9,482 bases of DNA from Acidobacteriaceae bacterium (GTDB lineage Bacteria > Acidobacteriota > Terriglobia > Terriglobales > Acidobacteriaceae), in assembly GCA_030040115.1 (NCBI GenBank), contig JASHUH010000046.1:1-9482 (forward strand). Direction: 5' to 3'. Below are positions 1 through 6,545 of the stretch, piece by piece (position 1 is the stretch's first letter; every line of letters starts with the position of its first letter). The notes beneath the pieces are model-generated. The model did not search any database and was not told the DNA's origin. It saw nothing but the letters and a program-made list of their open reading frames with translations. The translations under genes were made by a program, and so were the position numbers.

Positions 1-1
1 A

Positions 2-112
2 GGCCCGCTGAACACTGCCAGCCGGCTCCGTTCTCGACTGCGACAGCGCGGTCAACATCTGCATCTCGCCGGGACGCAACTTCAAGGCCGCGCGATGGCT
101 GACAAAAGGCAT
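2..112 (-). CDS. IS630-type transposase, N-terminal part only (runs off left edge)
   Basis: A minus-strand frame opens with ATG at 112-110 and stays open for 37 codons to the window edge. It reads MPFVSHRAALKLRPGEMQML and continues with TALSQSRTEPAGSVQRA. The 'L..L..SRT.PA..VQRA' pattern is typical of the N-terminal helix-turn-helix segment of IS630-family (Tc1/mariner-related) transposases, where it usually continues as 'RILL..A.G'. A GAGGAG ribosome binding site lies 8 bases upstream, which supports a real start. The catalytic DDE domain would lie outside the window, so I cannot tell whether the element is intact. The inner IS end should lie between this start and the end of the acetyltransferase gene at 193, but without the partner end I cannot define the terminal inverted repeat. 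It could instead be a stand-alone homeodomain-like regulator. The frame and start are seen; the family is inferred from a short motif. Confidence 0.6.
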   Translation of the reverse strand, partial: MPFVSHRAALKLRPGEMQMLTALSQSRTEPAGSVQRA

Positions 113-120
113 ACGAAAAG

Positions 121-126
121 CTCCTC
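121..126 (-). promoter_or_regulatory. Ribosome binding site of the left-edge transposase
   Basis: On the minus strand this reads GAGGAG, 8 bases before the ATG at 112. It is a near-consensus Shine-Dalgarno sequence and is what fixes the start of the partial transposase frame. Confidence 0.55.
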
Positions 127-192
127 GCAAGGGTATGCGAAGAGCCTACATCACAAGCTGCCACCTTGCAATGTTATTATGGAATCAATCTA

Positions 193-666
193 CTAGAGGG
201 CTTTGCGAAGATAAATGGCGCTTTCGGTGGGATGGTCCGCGTACGGCTCGGTGCGCTCGAATCCTGCCTGGTCGTAGAGCGCGAGAGCTTCGCGCATCAG
301 GGGCATGGTGTCGCCCACAACCTCGCAGTATCCCGCAGCGCGAGCCTGGCGCATCGCCCAGTGGAGGAGAGCGCGGCCCAGGCCACGGCCGCGATAGACG
401 GGTCGCACGTAGAGGCGCTTGAGTTCAGCGCGGCGCGTATCGACGGGACGAAGAGCGATGCATCCCGCCGGGTTTCCCTCGATCGTGGCCAAAGCAAGAC
501 GGCCGGTAGGCGGGGCGTAGTCGCCGGGGAGGTGGGCGAGTTCGTGACTGAAGTTCTGAAAGCAGGGCGTGAAACCGAAGGAGGCCCAATACTCCTCGAG
601 CAGAGCACGCACCGCTGCCAATGCGCGGGCGTCTTCGACCGGGGAAATCCGGGTGGAGCGGGTCAC
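193..666 (-). CDS. GNAT family N-acetyltransferase
   Basis: A protein of about 157 residues that should transfer an acetyl group from acetyl-CoA to an unidentified amine substrate in the cytoplasm. The GNAT acetyl-CoA loop is clear: ELKRLYVRPVYRGRGLGRAL at residues 81-100, with the pyrophosphate-binding R/Q-x-x-G-x-G signature as RGRGLG (92-97). ALALYDQAGF (127-136) is the usual late motif with its conserved Tyr. The frame is open up to 852, but that would overlap ribA. I place the start at the GTG at 666-664 because a GAGG box sits 8 bases upstream and the protein then has the normal length of a single GNAT domain. It is divergent from ribA. The substrate cannot be predicted: the family covers small molecules, antibiotics and protein N-termini. 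Domain assignment is firm; the exact start is slightly less so. Confidence 0.85.
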   Translation of the reverse strand: MTRSTRISPVEDARALAAVRALLEEYWASFGFTPCFQNFSHELAHLPGDYAPPTGRLALATIEGNPAGCIALRPVDTRRAELKRLYVRPVYRGRGLGRALLHWAMRQARAAGYCEVVGDTMPLMREALALYDQAGFERTEPYADHPTESAIYLRKAL

Positions 667-674
667 GGATGCCG

Positions 675-678
675 CCTC
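675..678 (-). promoter_or_regulatory. Ribosome binding site supporting the GTG start of the acetyltransferase
   Basis: GAGG on the minus strand, 8 bases before the GTG at 666. It favours this start over upstream codons that would run into ribA. Confidence 0.4.
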
Positions 679-778
679 GTTCGAGAGGTATCCCTGAGCA
701 GGATGCGGTGTCAATGACGGAGTTGGGGTCCAAATTGGAGCCGGAAAGGGCGGCTGCAACCGGCGTCCCACGTAAAAT

Positions 779-784
779 GGAAGG
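779..784 (+). promoter_or_regulatory. Ribosome binding site of ribA, deciding between two ATGs
   Basis: GGAAGG lies directly against an ATG at 785 (no spacer) but six bases before a second in-frame ATG at 791. The second spacing is normal, so 791 is the more likely start. Confidence 0.5.
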
Positions 785-790
785 ATGGCA

Positions 791-1420
791 ATGGAAAGCG
801 TGAAGAAGATTGCCGAGGCGGATTTTCCTACCCGTTGGGGAGCGTTCCGCATCCTCGGATTCGAGGGAACACGAACGGAGCCGGGGGCTTGCGATGGAGC
901 TCAGGGCGAAGCAGAGGACCTGGTGGCGCTGGTGATGGGCGACATTCATTCCGCGGCCCCGCTGGTGCGTATTCACTCGCAATGCCTGACTGGCGACGTG
1001 TTCGGCTCACTGCGCTGCGACTGCCGGCTGCAGCTCGAGCTGGCGCTGAGCAGGATCGGCGCAGAGGGCGCCGGCATACTGCTTTACGAGCAGCAGGAGG
1101 GCCGCGGCATCGGGCTGATGGCCAAGCTGAAGGCCTACGAATTGCAGGATCAGGGGTTGGACACGGTGGAAGCGAACCAGGAATTGGGCTTTGCCGCCGA
1201 TTGCCGCGGTTACGAATTGCCCGCCGCGGCGCTGAAGATGCTGGGCGTGACGCAGGTGCGGCTGATCACCAATAATCCCGACAAAGTGGCCGCTCTCGAA
1301 TCGGCTGGAATTGAAGTGGTGGAGCGTGTCTCCGCCGAAGTCGAGCCCCAGGAGAGTTTCGAACGCTACCTGCGCACCAAGCAGGAAAAGATGGGGCACA
1401 TCTTCCAATTACATAAATAA
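791..1420 (+). CDS. ribA: GTP cyclohydrolase II (riboflavin biosynthesis)
   Basis: Catalyses the first committed step of riboflavin synthesis: GTP is opened to 2,5-diamino-6-ribosylamino-pyrimidinone 5'-phosphate with release of formate and pyrophosphate, in the cytoplasm. About 209 residues, the usual size of a stand-alone RibA. Numbering here is from the alternative ATG at 785. The zinc ligands are in SQCLTGDVFGSLRCDC: Cys67, Cys78 and Cys80, matching E. coli Cys54, Cys65 and Cys67. EQQEGRGIGL (102-111) is the substrate loop. NQELGFAADCRGYEL carries Asp139 and Arg141, equivalent to E. coli Asp126 and Arg128, and Tyr118 matches Tyr105. LITNNPDK and the terminal KMGHIF motif are also present, so the enzyme should be active. 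It has no fused RibB domain, and no other rib genes are in the window. I see no FMN riboswitch in the short leader. Confidence 0.96.
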   Translation: MESVKKIAEADFPTRWGAFRILGFEGTRTEPGACDGAQGEAEDLVALVMGDIHSAAPLVRIHSQCLTGDVFGSLRCDCRLQLELALSRIGAEGAGILLYEQQEGRGIGLMAKLKAYELQDQGLDTVEANQELGFAADCRGYELPAAALKMLGVTQVRLITNNPDKVAALESAGIEVVERVSAEVEPQESFERYLRTKQEKMGHIFQLHK

Positions 1421-2003
1421 TTCAAGAAGATTATGATGGAGGCGATGAAACGGATGGGTGCATCGGTCACCATGAACGCGGACGATGCGAGCGCTGGTGC
1501 TGTCCATGCCACGACGTCCTCGACGTAGTGGTGTGCGGCTGGTGCAACAACGACGTCAGTCTGATCCAATACTCGCCCACGTTGGGCTGACCTCTGGGCA
1601 ATGAACCTTCTGCTATCCCCCCACCCGGTAAGGACAAGCGCTGTTGAACGACGACGCGGAAGTTCTGGGCGAAGAAGGCCCGGGAGAACCCAATCAACAA
1701 TACCGTGTCCCTGAACGGGGAGTTCGAGACCGCACAAGGCGACTTAACTGCCATCCTCAACCGAAGAGAGGGTGCGCGAAATTGACGGAGTTCCGGAATA
1801 GCGACCGACGACGTCCCTCTGGTGATGGCGGTGGTCGAGGCTGATCAGGCGATGCGCGTGCCGGGGAACCGAGACGTCAAGCTTCGGTGGGCGCTAAAGG
1901 GGCACGGGCGTCCGTTTTACGCATGGCTTTGCGGAATCCTTGCAGCAGCCTCGGGGATAAGCCTGAGGATTCCAGGATGACCGATGGAGGCCTTCTTGGC
2001 ATC
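1421..2003. other. Gene-poor stretch between ribA and the permease
   Basis: No frame here has a ribosome binding site, a sensible start and a recognisable product. The minus-strand frames at 1366-1737 and 1467-1760 carry no motif. A short plus-strand frame at 1648-1785 includes TRKFW and then NTVSLNGEF, which faintly recalls the periplasmic part of MacB-type permeases, but it has no start and is too short to call. Another plus frame of about 60 codons ends at 1980 and is unrecognised. The stretch probably contains worn-down coding sequence. It also holds an inverted repeat near the permease stop. Confidence 0.5.
1933..1973. repeat. Inverted repeat just past the 3' end of the permease gene
   Basis: GGAATCCT (1933-1940) is repeated inverted as AGGATTCC (1966-1973). 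Overlapping this, CCTCGGG (1949-1955) can pair with CCTGAGG (1962-1968) around a six-base loop, with one G-U pair. The two stems share bases and are alternatives. It lies about 30 bases beyond the permease stop on the minus strand, where a terminator would be expected, but no T-run follows on either strand. It may be a weak terminator, an mRNA 3' stabiliser or chance. Confidence 0.3.
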
Positions 2004-4460
2004 TCACTCGATGCGAAGAGCCTGCTGCGGGTCGAGCCGCGAGGCGCGCGTAGCGGGAAACCACACGGCAACCAGCGCCACGGCGCTCAAGATCACCGGT
2101 ACGGCCACAAACACGGACGGATCCCATGGCTTGACCCCGAAGAGAAAGCTGGCGAGAAACCGCGTGAGCCCGAAGGCCGCCCCTATACCCACCACCACGC
2201 CAGCGATGGCCAGCCGCATGCCCTGCCAAACCACCAGATCGCGGATGCGCCTGCGATCCGCGCCCAGGGCCATACGAATGCCCATCTCCTGCGTCCGTTG
2301 CTGCACCGAGTACGCCATCAATCCATAAATACCGATCGCCGCCAGCACCAGCGCCGTCGCCCCGAAAATCGTTAGCAGCAGCATGTTGAAGTCCTGGCGC
2401 GCGGTTGACTGAACCACGATGTCCGTCATTGGGCGTACATGTGCCACCGGAAAACCTCCGCTGGCCAGGCGAAGCTGTTCGGTAATCGCCGCGATGTACT
2501 GGTGCGGATCGCCATGGGTGCGCACCACCCACATCACGGGTTGGATGCTTGCATCCAGTGCGGTCAAGCCGTCGGTGACCTGTGCGGTAGGCACAATCAT
2601 CAGCGGATTCGGATTGTGGTTCAGCCCTCCGTTATGAATGTCGGCGACAACGCCGATGATCCGCCGAGGAGCCTCAACCCACTGCGGCCCGTCGCCTTTT
2701 CCGATGAGAATCTGCTGGCCAATGGGATTCTGCTTCGGCCAGTACTGCCTGGCAAAGGCATTGTTGATGATGACCACGCCGGGAGCCGATCCATCATCCT
2801 GATTCGTGAAAGCCCGTCCCCGTAGAATGGGTATCCTGAAGACCTTGAAATAGCCTGGGGACGCGCTGACCCAACCTGCGTCGTCTGTCCAGGGGCTTTT
2901 CCCCGTAGGACGGCCGATGATATTGAACGGAAGACCGTAGCCGCCCATCAGAGGCACACAGCAACTCAACGCCGAGACCTCCACGCCGGGGATGGCGTCG
3001 AGGCGCTCCCGGCCGTCGCGGGAGACCTGCGCAACACCGGCCGTCTTCATAAAGCGATCGCCGGTTAAGGACATTTCCAGCGTCAGTACGTTGTGGGCAT
3101 CGAAACCGGGGTTCACAGTGCGCAGGGCAAGATAGGTCCGGATCAGAAGTGTTGCACCGATCAGCAGAACCAGCGCGAGAGAAACTTCGCTAACCACCAG
3201 AAGTGAGCGGGCTTTTCCCTGGCGGAAGCCGGCGCCTGACTGCTTGCCGCCCTCCTTAAGCGCGGTGTTCAGGTCGGGCCGCGAGGCTCCTATAGCGGGA
3301 AAAAGTCCAAAGAGGATTCCGGTGATCAGACAGACACCGAGGGTAAATGCGAGCACTCGCCAGTCGAGACCCACAGCGGCTCCGTGTTCTCCAATGCGCG
3401 GCAGACCGGCGGGGCTCACGGCGAGCAGCGCACGTACGCCGACCAGGCCCAACACCAGGCCGAGAATTCCACCCGTGAGCGCCAGCACCACGCTTTCGGT
3501 CAACAATTGCCGCATGATGCGCACCCGGCTCGCGCCCATGGCGGCCCGGATGGCGAACTCCCGCTTGCGACCTGCGGCCCGCACCAGGAGCAGATTGGCC
3601 ACGTTGGCGCAGGCGATCAGCAGCACGAAACTCACCGCCCCCAGCAACACCAGCAGCGAGGTGCGCGCCCCGGCGACAATCGAGTCCCGCAGCGGCTGAA
3701 CTGCGAAGCCGTCGTGTGGACCCAAGTCATCGGGGTAACGCCGCCGGTGAGCGTCGGTGGCAAGCTTGAGTTCCGCATTGGCCTGGGCGAGACTCACTCC
3801 CGGCCTCAGGCGACCCGCCACAAGGAAGCTGTGCCCCAAGGCGGTGCTGTTCGGGTCGATTTGGAAGGGCGCCCATAAATCGGCAGGGGGATCGGCGACA
3901 AACGACCTGCCAAGAACGCCGACAATGGTGTAAGTGTCGTTGCTGAGCGAAATGGCGGTTCCCACGATTTTGGGATCGCCGCCGAATTTGCGCTGCCAAA
4001 AACCGTAGCTGATGACCGCAACACGCCCGCCGTTGGGGCTGTCTTCCTGGGGCGAGAAGGTGCGCCCCAGCAGGACGGACGCGCCAAACAGCCGGAAATA
4101 ATCACGGGAGACACGGAGACCTTGCACTTGCTCCGGAACGTCGCCGGTCAAATTGAAGCCCGGCCCATTGTAGTCGTAAGCCGCAACGTCCTCGAAGACG
4201 CCGGTCTGCGCTCTCCAGAAGTTAAAGTTCACCGGCGACGCGAAGGGGTACGGATTATTAGAGAACATATTCGTAAAGCGCACAATTCGCCCAGCGTCGG
4301 GATATGTGAGCGGCTTCAGCAGCACCGTATCGACCACACTGAAGACAGCGGTGTTAGCCCCGATCCCGAGCGCCAATGCTGCGATGGCGGTCAAGGTGAA
4401 GACTGGGTTCGCGATCAACATGTGCAGGCAGTACTTGAGGTCTTTGCGAAAATCGCTCAT
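2004..4460 (-). CDS. ADOP-type (MacB/FtsX duplicated) ABC transporter permease
   Basis: An 818-residue inner-membrane protein made of two MacB/FtsX permease units in tandem, each with a periplasmic MacB-core domain. I see membrane segments at about 20-43, 267-293, 323-350, 369-391, 418-442, 693-716, 747-770 and 780-803. The duplication shows in the repeated cytoplasmic motif: REFAIRAAMGAS (about 300-311) and QEMGIRMALGAD (about 724-735). Each follows a membrane helix and is the likely contact for an ATPase. This eight-helix architecture is the 'acidobacterial duplicated orphan permease' family, usually around 800-880 residues. No ATP-binding, membrane-fusion or PadR-like regulator gene is adjacent. 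The frame is open to 4571, but I choose the ATG at 4460: it gives the family's normal beginning (MSDFRKDLKYCLHMLIANP) and has GGTGGAG three bases before it. The cargo is unknown; relatives are tied to efflux or envelope functions. Confidence 0.9.
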   Translation of the reverse strand: MSDFRKDLKYCLHMLIANPVFTLTAIAALALGIGANTAVFSVVDTVLLKPLTYPDAGRIVRFTNMFSNNPYPFASPVNFNFWRAQTGVFEDVAAYDYNGPGFNLTGDVPEQVQGLRVSRDYFRLFGASVLLGRTFSPQEDSPNGGRVAVISYGFWQRKFGGDPKIVGTAISLSNDTYTIVGVLGRSFVADPPADLWAPFQIDPNSTALGHSFLVAGRLRPGVSLAQANAELKLATDAHRRRYPDDLGPHDGFAVQPLRDSIVAGARTSLLVLLGAVSFVLLIACANVANLLLVRAAGRKREFAIRAAMGASRVRIMRQLLTESVVLALTGGILGLVLGLVGVRALLAVSPAGLPRIGEHGAAVGLDWRVLAFTLGVCLITGILFGLFPAIGASRPDLNTALKEGGKQSGAGFRQGKARSLLVVSEVSLALVLLIGATLLIRTYLALRTVNPGFDAHNVLTLEMSLTGDRFMKTAGVAQVSRDGRERLDAIPGVEVSALSCCVPLMGGYGLPFNIIGRPTGKSPWTDDAGWVSASPGYFKVFRIPILRGRAFTNQDDGSAPGVVIINNAFARQYWPKQNPIGQQILIGKGDGPQWVEAPRRIIGVVADIHNGGLNHNPNPLMIVPTAQVTDGLTALDASIQPVMWVVRTHGDPHQYIAAITEQLRLASGGFPVAHVRPMTDIVVQSTARQDFNMLLLTIFGATALVLAAIGIYGLMAYSVQQRTQEMGIRMALGADRRRIRDLVVWQGMRLAIAGVVVGIGAAFGLTRFLASFLFGVKPWDPSVFVAVPVILSAVALVAVWFPATRASRLDPQQALRIE

Positions 4461-4614
4461 CGTCTCCACCGCCTTCGACGCCAGGACCGATTGGAAGCGA
4501 CTTGGAATTTGCCGATTCTGGAGGATGCACTGTGGTAGATGGTCTGGTTTGATGAGTTCGCTGGCGCCCATGCAAAAGCCGGATAATCTCGGAGGTCGAA
4601 ATGTGCAGCGTCCG

Positions 4615-5820
4615 TCACACCACCTGCCTCAGCGAGCTTTGGGGGTTCACGCTGGCAATCCATGTATTCAGATACTCCAAAACCTGAGCCTTGACCGATT
4701 GTTCCCCACCATCGTTGTTCCGCCTCTTGCCGCTTTTGTATTCAAAGGTGCCCCTCGCATGGGTCAAGATATCCTGACATTCCCTGCCTATCTGGTCGGC
4801 TACGCTGGCTCCCTCCTTCATCTGTTTCGATAAGTGTTCCTCCAGCGGGTGCTTCTCCACCTTATCCTCGCCCCTCCTCTTTTCAGTAATCGGCTCTCCC
4901 ACCTTCGCCCAGCCCACTGGCGGTTTGCGGCCGATCACCACGTTATTCCAGGTTTCGGTTACTGTCCGGTATCGGATCGGGTCCGTAACGGCGCTCAGAT
5001 GCACACCGAATTTTTCGCCTTCTCTGCCACGAGCGCCAGAATCCTCCTGGCCAATGAAAATGACCGAATTGGCTGGACGCGCGCCCTGGAGGTACGTCGA
5101 ACACTGCTTGCACGGTGTCAACGTGGAAAAAACGATGGTGTTGGCGGGGAAGGTTGCAACATTCGAATGCGCCCTGAAGTAATTGAGCAGCATATTCGTT
5201 TCTCCGTGGTGGAACCAGCCGGAGTTGACCCCGTACGACAGGATTCTGCCCTCGTCGTCAACCAGCAAAGCCGCGATATAGTTCCAGACGTCGGTTTCCT
5301 CCGTCGCCCTGCATTTCCCCAACAGCGCATAGGCGGCCAACATGTAATAGCGCAGCGCTCGATGCAAGCCCTTGTCCCTCGTATGATTCTCCCCTTCGTA
5401 CTTTACGGGCGCTTGACTGTCGTGAAGGCTCTTCGCCGCCTGATAGAGGCCACCGGGGGCCCTGAGCGGTCCAGGGCCCGGTCCGTCGTCCGCAAGCACC
5501 CGAACCTTCCCATTGCCTACGCCGCCTATGATGCGCTCGGCGTCTGCGGAAGCACTCTTGTCGTCGATATACACGAGATCGTTTCCTCCCTCGCCGCTCG
5601 TGTACGTGTAGAGCCAGTGATTTTTCCTTAAGTTGGTGTAAACCACACCCGTGGTTCTCTTGCCCACCACATCGAAAACCGTCACAGCCGCAGGAAGGTT
5701 ATCGTGACCCGAAACGTGCCACTGGAAAACGCCATCCCTATCGATGTATCCGGCTATATTGGAAGCATTGCGTGGATGCCTCTCCTCCAGTGATCGAAAA
5801 AACGTTCTAAGGTCCGCCAT
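4615..5820 (-). CDS. Protein with a cytidine-deaminase-like zinc domain, function unknown
   Basis: A 401-residue protein with no signal peptide or membrane helix. Residues about 150-275 look like a complete deaminase fold: helix HRALRYYMLAAYALLG, strands YIAALLVDDEGRILSYGV, then HHGETN (204-209) with the zinc-binding His205 and catalytic Glu207 of an H-x-E motif, a strand TIVFSTLTPC, and PCKQC (236-240) with zinc ligands Cys237 and Cys240. The next strand is SVIFIGQED. The N-terminal ~120 residues (with GYIDRDGVFQWHVSGHDN) and the charged C-terminal ~110 residues are unknown to me. The layout recalls the Bd3614-like and toxin-associated branches of the deaminase superfamily, but a nucleotide or tRNA deaminase cannot be excluded. 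The ATG at 5820 is chosen because AAGGAG lies six bases upstream. G+C is lower than in neighbours (about 57% over 5281-5400 by hand count), suggesting acquisition. No immunity-like gene is adjacent. Confidence 0.75.
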   Translation of the reverse strand: MADLRTFFRSLEERHPRNASNIAGYIDRDGVFQWHVSGHDNLPAAVTVFDVVGKRTTGVVYTNLRKNHWLYTYTSGEGGNDLVYIDDKSASADAERIIGGVGNGKVRVLADDGPGPGPLRAPGGLYQAAKSLHDSQAPVKYEGENHTRDKGLHRALRYYMLAAYALLGKCRATEETDVWNYIAALLVDDEGRILSYGVNSGWFHHGETNMLLNYFRAHSNVATFPANTIVFSTLTPCKQCSTYLQGARPANSVIFIGQEDSGARGREGEKFGVHLSAVTDPIRYRTVTETWNNVVIGRKPPVGWAKVGEPITEKRRGEDKVEKHPLEEHLSKQMKEGASVADQIGRECQDILTHARGTFEYKSGKRRNNDGGEQSVKAQVLEYLNTWIASVNPQSSLRQVV

Positions 5821-5826
5821 GTAGCT

Positions 5827-5832
5827 CTCCTT
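5827..5832 (-). promoter_or_regulatory. Strong ribosome binding site of the deaminase gene
   Basis: AAGGAG on the minus strand with a six-base spacer before the ATG at 5820. It decides for this start over an in-frame ATG at 5907, which has no properly spaced site. Confidence 0.6.
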
Positions 5833-5925
5833 TTTACCCACCCTGCAACGGTCCGAATCGAGGCATCGGCGGAAATTGTTCGCTCCGCCCAGAATCCCCT
5901 CGCTCATCCTCAGCGCTCGTGATGG

Positions 5926-5955
5926 ATCATAGCTGGGGCGCCGAATGAGCGTCCA
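5926..5955 (-). promoter_or_regulatory. Possible sigma-70 promoter of the deaminase gene
   Basis: On the minus strand, TGGACG (5955-5950, four of six matches to TTGACA) is followed after 18 bases by TATGAT (5931-5926, five of six matches to TATAAT). Transcription would begin around 5920 and leave a leader of about 100 bases. The box quality is good but such matches occur by chance. Confidence 0.3.
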
Positions 5956-6286
5956 GTTCAGGTTAACGGGCTAAAAGCACTCTCATCTCCGCCTTTCGCT
6001 CCAAAGACGAAATCCGGGTGTCTCACAATCTGACCTAGGTAAGTCGCGGAATCCGGCGCTGTCCCCTTCTCGTCATCCTGATCCCCGCATCTGTGAGATT
6101 TGCGTCTTCGAAAATTGCCTGGAGAACTGGAGGCAAACATTGCCGATCCTGAACTTGGAACGTGCCGCTGCACTGGTTGTGATTAGATGGCTCGTATGCC
6201 GTCACGACGGCAGTAGTCGATTGCTGGCGTTTTCCAATGGAGTGGTACCGGATGCATTGAAATGAGACGAATACTAACCCAAAGCG
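5956..6286. other. Gene-poor stretch upstream of the deaminase
   Basis: No convincing gene. The minus-strand frames covering this stretch (5958-6173, and a longer one at 6035-6634) have no known motif, and the longer one overlaps both the gdh relic and the CPBP gene. A plus-strand frame ending near 6263 is likewise unrecognised. The one clear structure is a near-perfect palindrome, TGCCGTC-AC-GACGGCA, at 6197-6212, with no T-run after it. Confidence 0.4.
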
Positions 6287-6409
6287 ATGAGCCGCGGCGA
6301 AGTGGAGCGGATGACGCGCCGCTACACGTCGGAGATCAGCGATTTCATCGGTCCGGAGAAAGATGTTCCCGCGCCGCTGGTGCTTCCAAAGGATGAGGAC
6401 ACCAAGTAG
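6287..6409 (+). pseudogene. Fragment of a glutamate dehydrogenase gene (gdh relic)
   Basis: Thirty codons from the ATG at 6287 read [20 protein letters not shown] and then [10 protein letters not shown]. This is a signature internal stretch of hexameric glutamate dehydrogenases (Glu/Leu/Phe/Val dehydrogenase family), just after the glycine-rich substrate-binding part. Immediately upstream, AAC CCA AAG (6276-6284) would supply the preceding family residues N-P-K, but one base is missing before the ATG, so the frame is broken there. After DVPAP the family's 'DVNTN' does not follow: ten unrelated residues lead to a TAG at 6407. No glycine-rich GGxKGG part is found upstream and no dinucleotide-binding domain downstream. 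This is a leftover of about 100 bases, not a working gene. The ATG is an internal methionine of the parent protein, so translation is unlikely. Confidence 0.7.
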
Positions 6410-6545
6410 GCGGCTTAAGATCTTCGAACTCCATGAGGGCGTAATCCAATGCGCTCGTCCAAACAGCAATTTGGGGCTCTGGGTGGTTGACCGGCCAGCT
6501 ATTGGGAACGCAAAAACCATGCGCAGGTCTGCTCGATGAACGATT

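Noticed and set aside
166..717. A 183-codon open frame on the plus strand
   Set aside because: Lies opposite the GNAT gene, whose acetyl-CoA loop and start site are clear; the translation has no domain signature and is a by-product of high G+C.
667..790. FMN riboswitch in front of ribA
   Set aside because: The leader is too short and lacks the conserved multi-helix RFN pattern; nothing supports it.
1894..2532. A 212-codon minus-strand frame
   Set aside because: Out-of-frame shadow of the ADOP permease C-terminal half, rich in Gly and Arg, without motifs.
4461..4614. An immunity gene paired with the deaminase
   Set aside because: The only frame there is a 37-codon upstream extension of the ADOP permease, without features of a separate protein.
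4834..5631. A 265-codon open frame on the plus strand
   Set aside because: It is antisense to the deaminase-fold gene, has no recognisable motif, and the opposite strand has conserved zinc motifs and a strong ribosome binding site.
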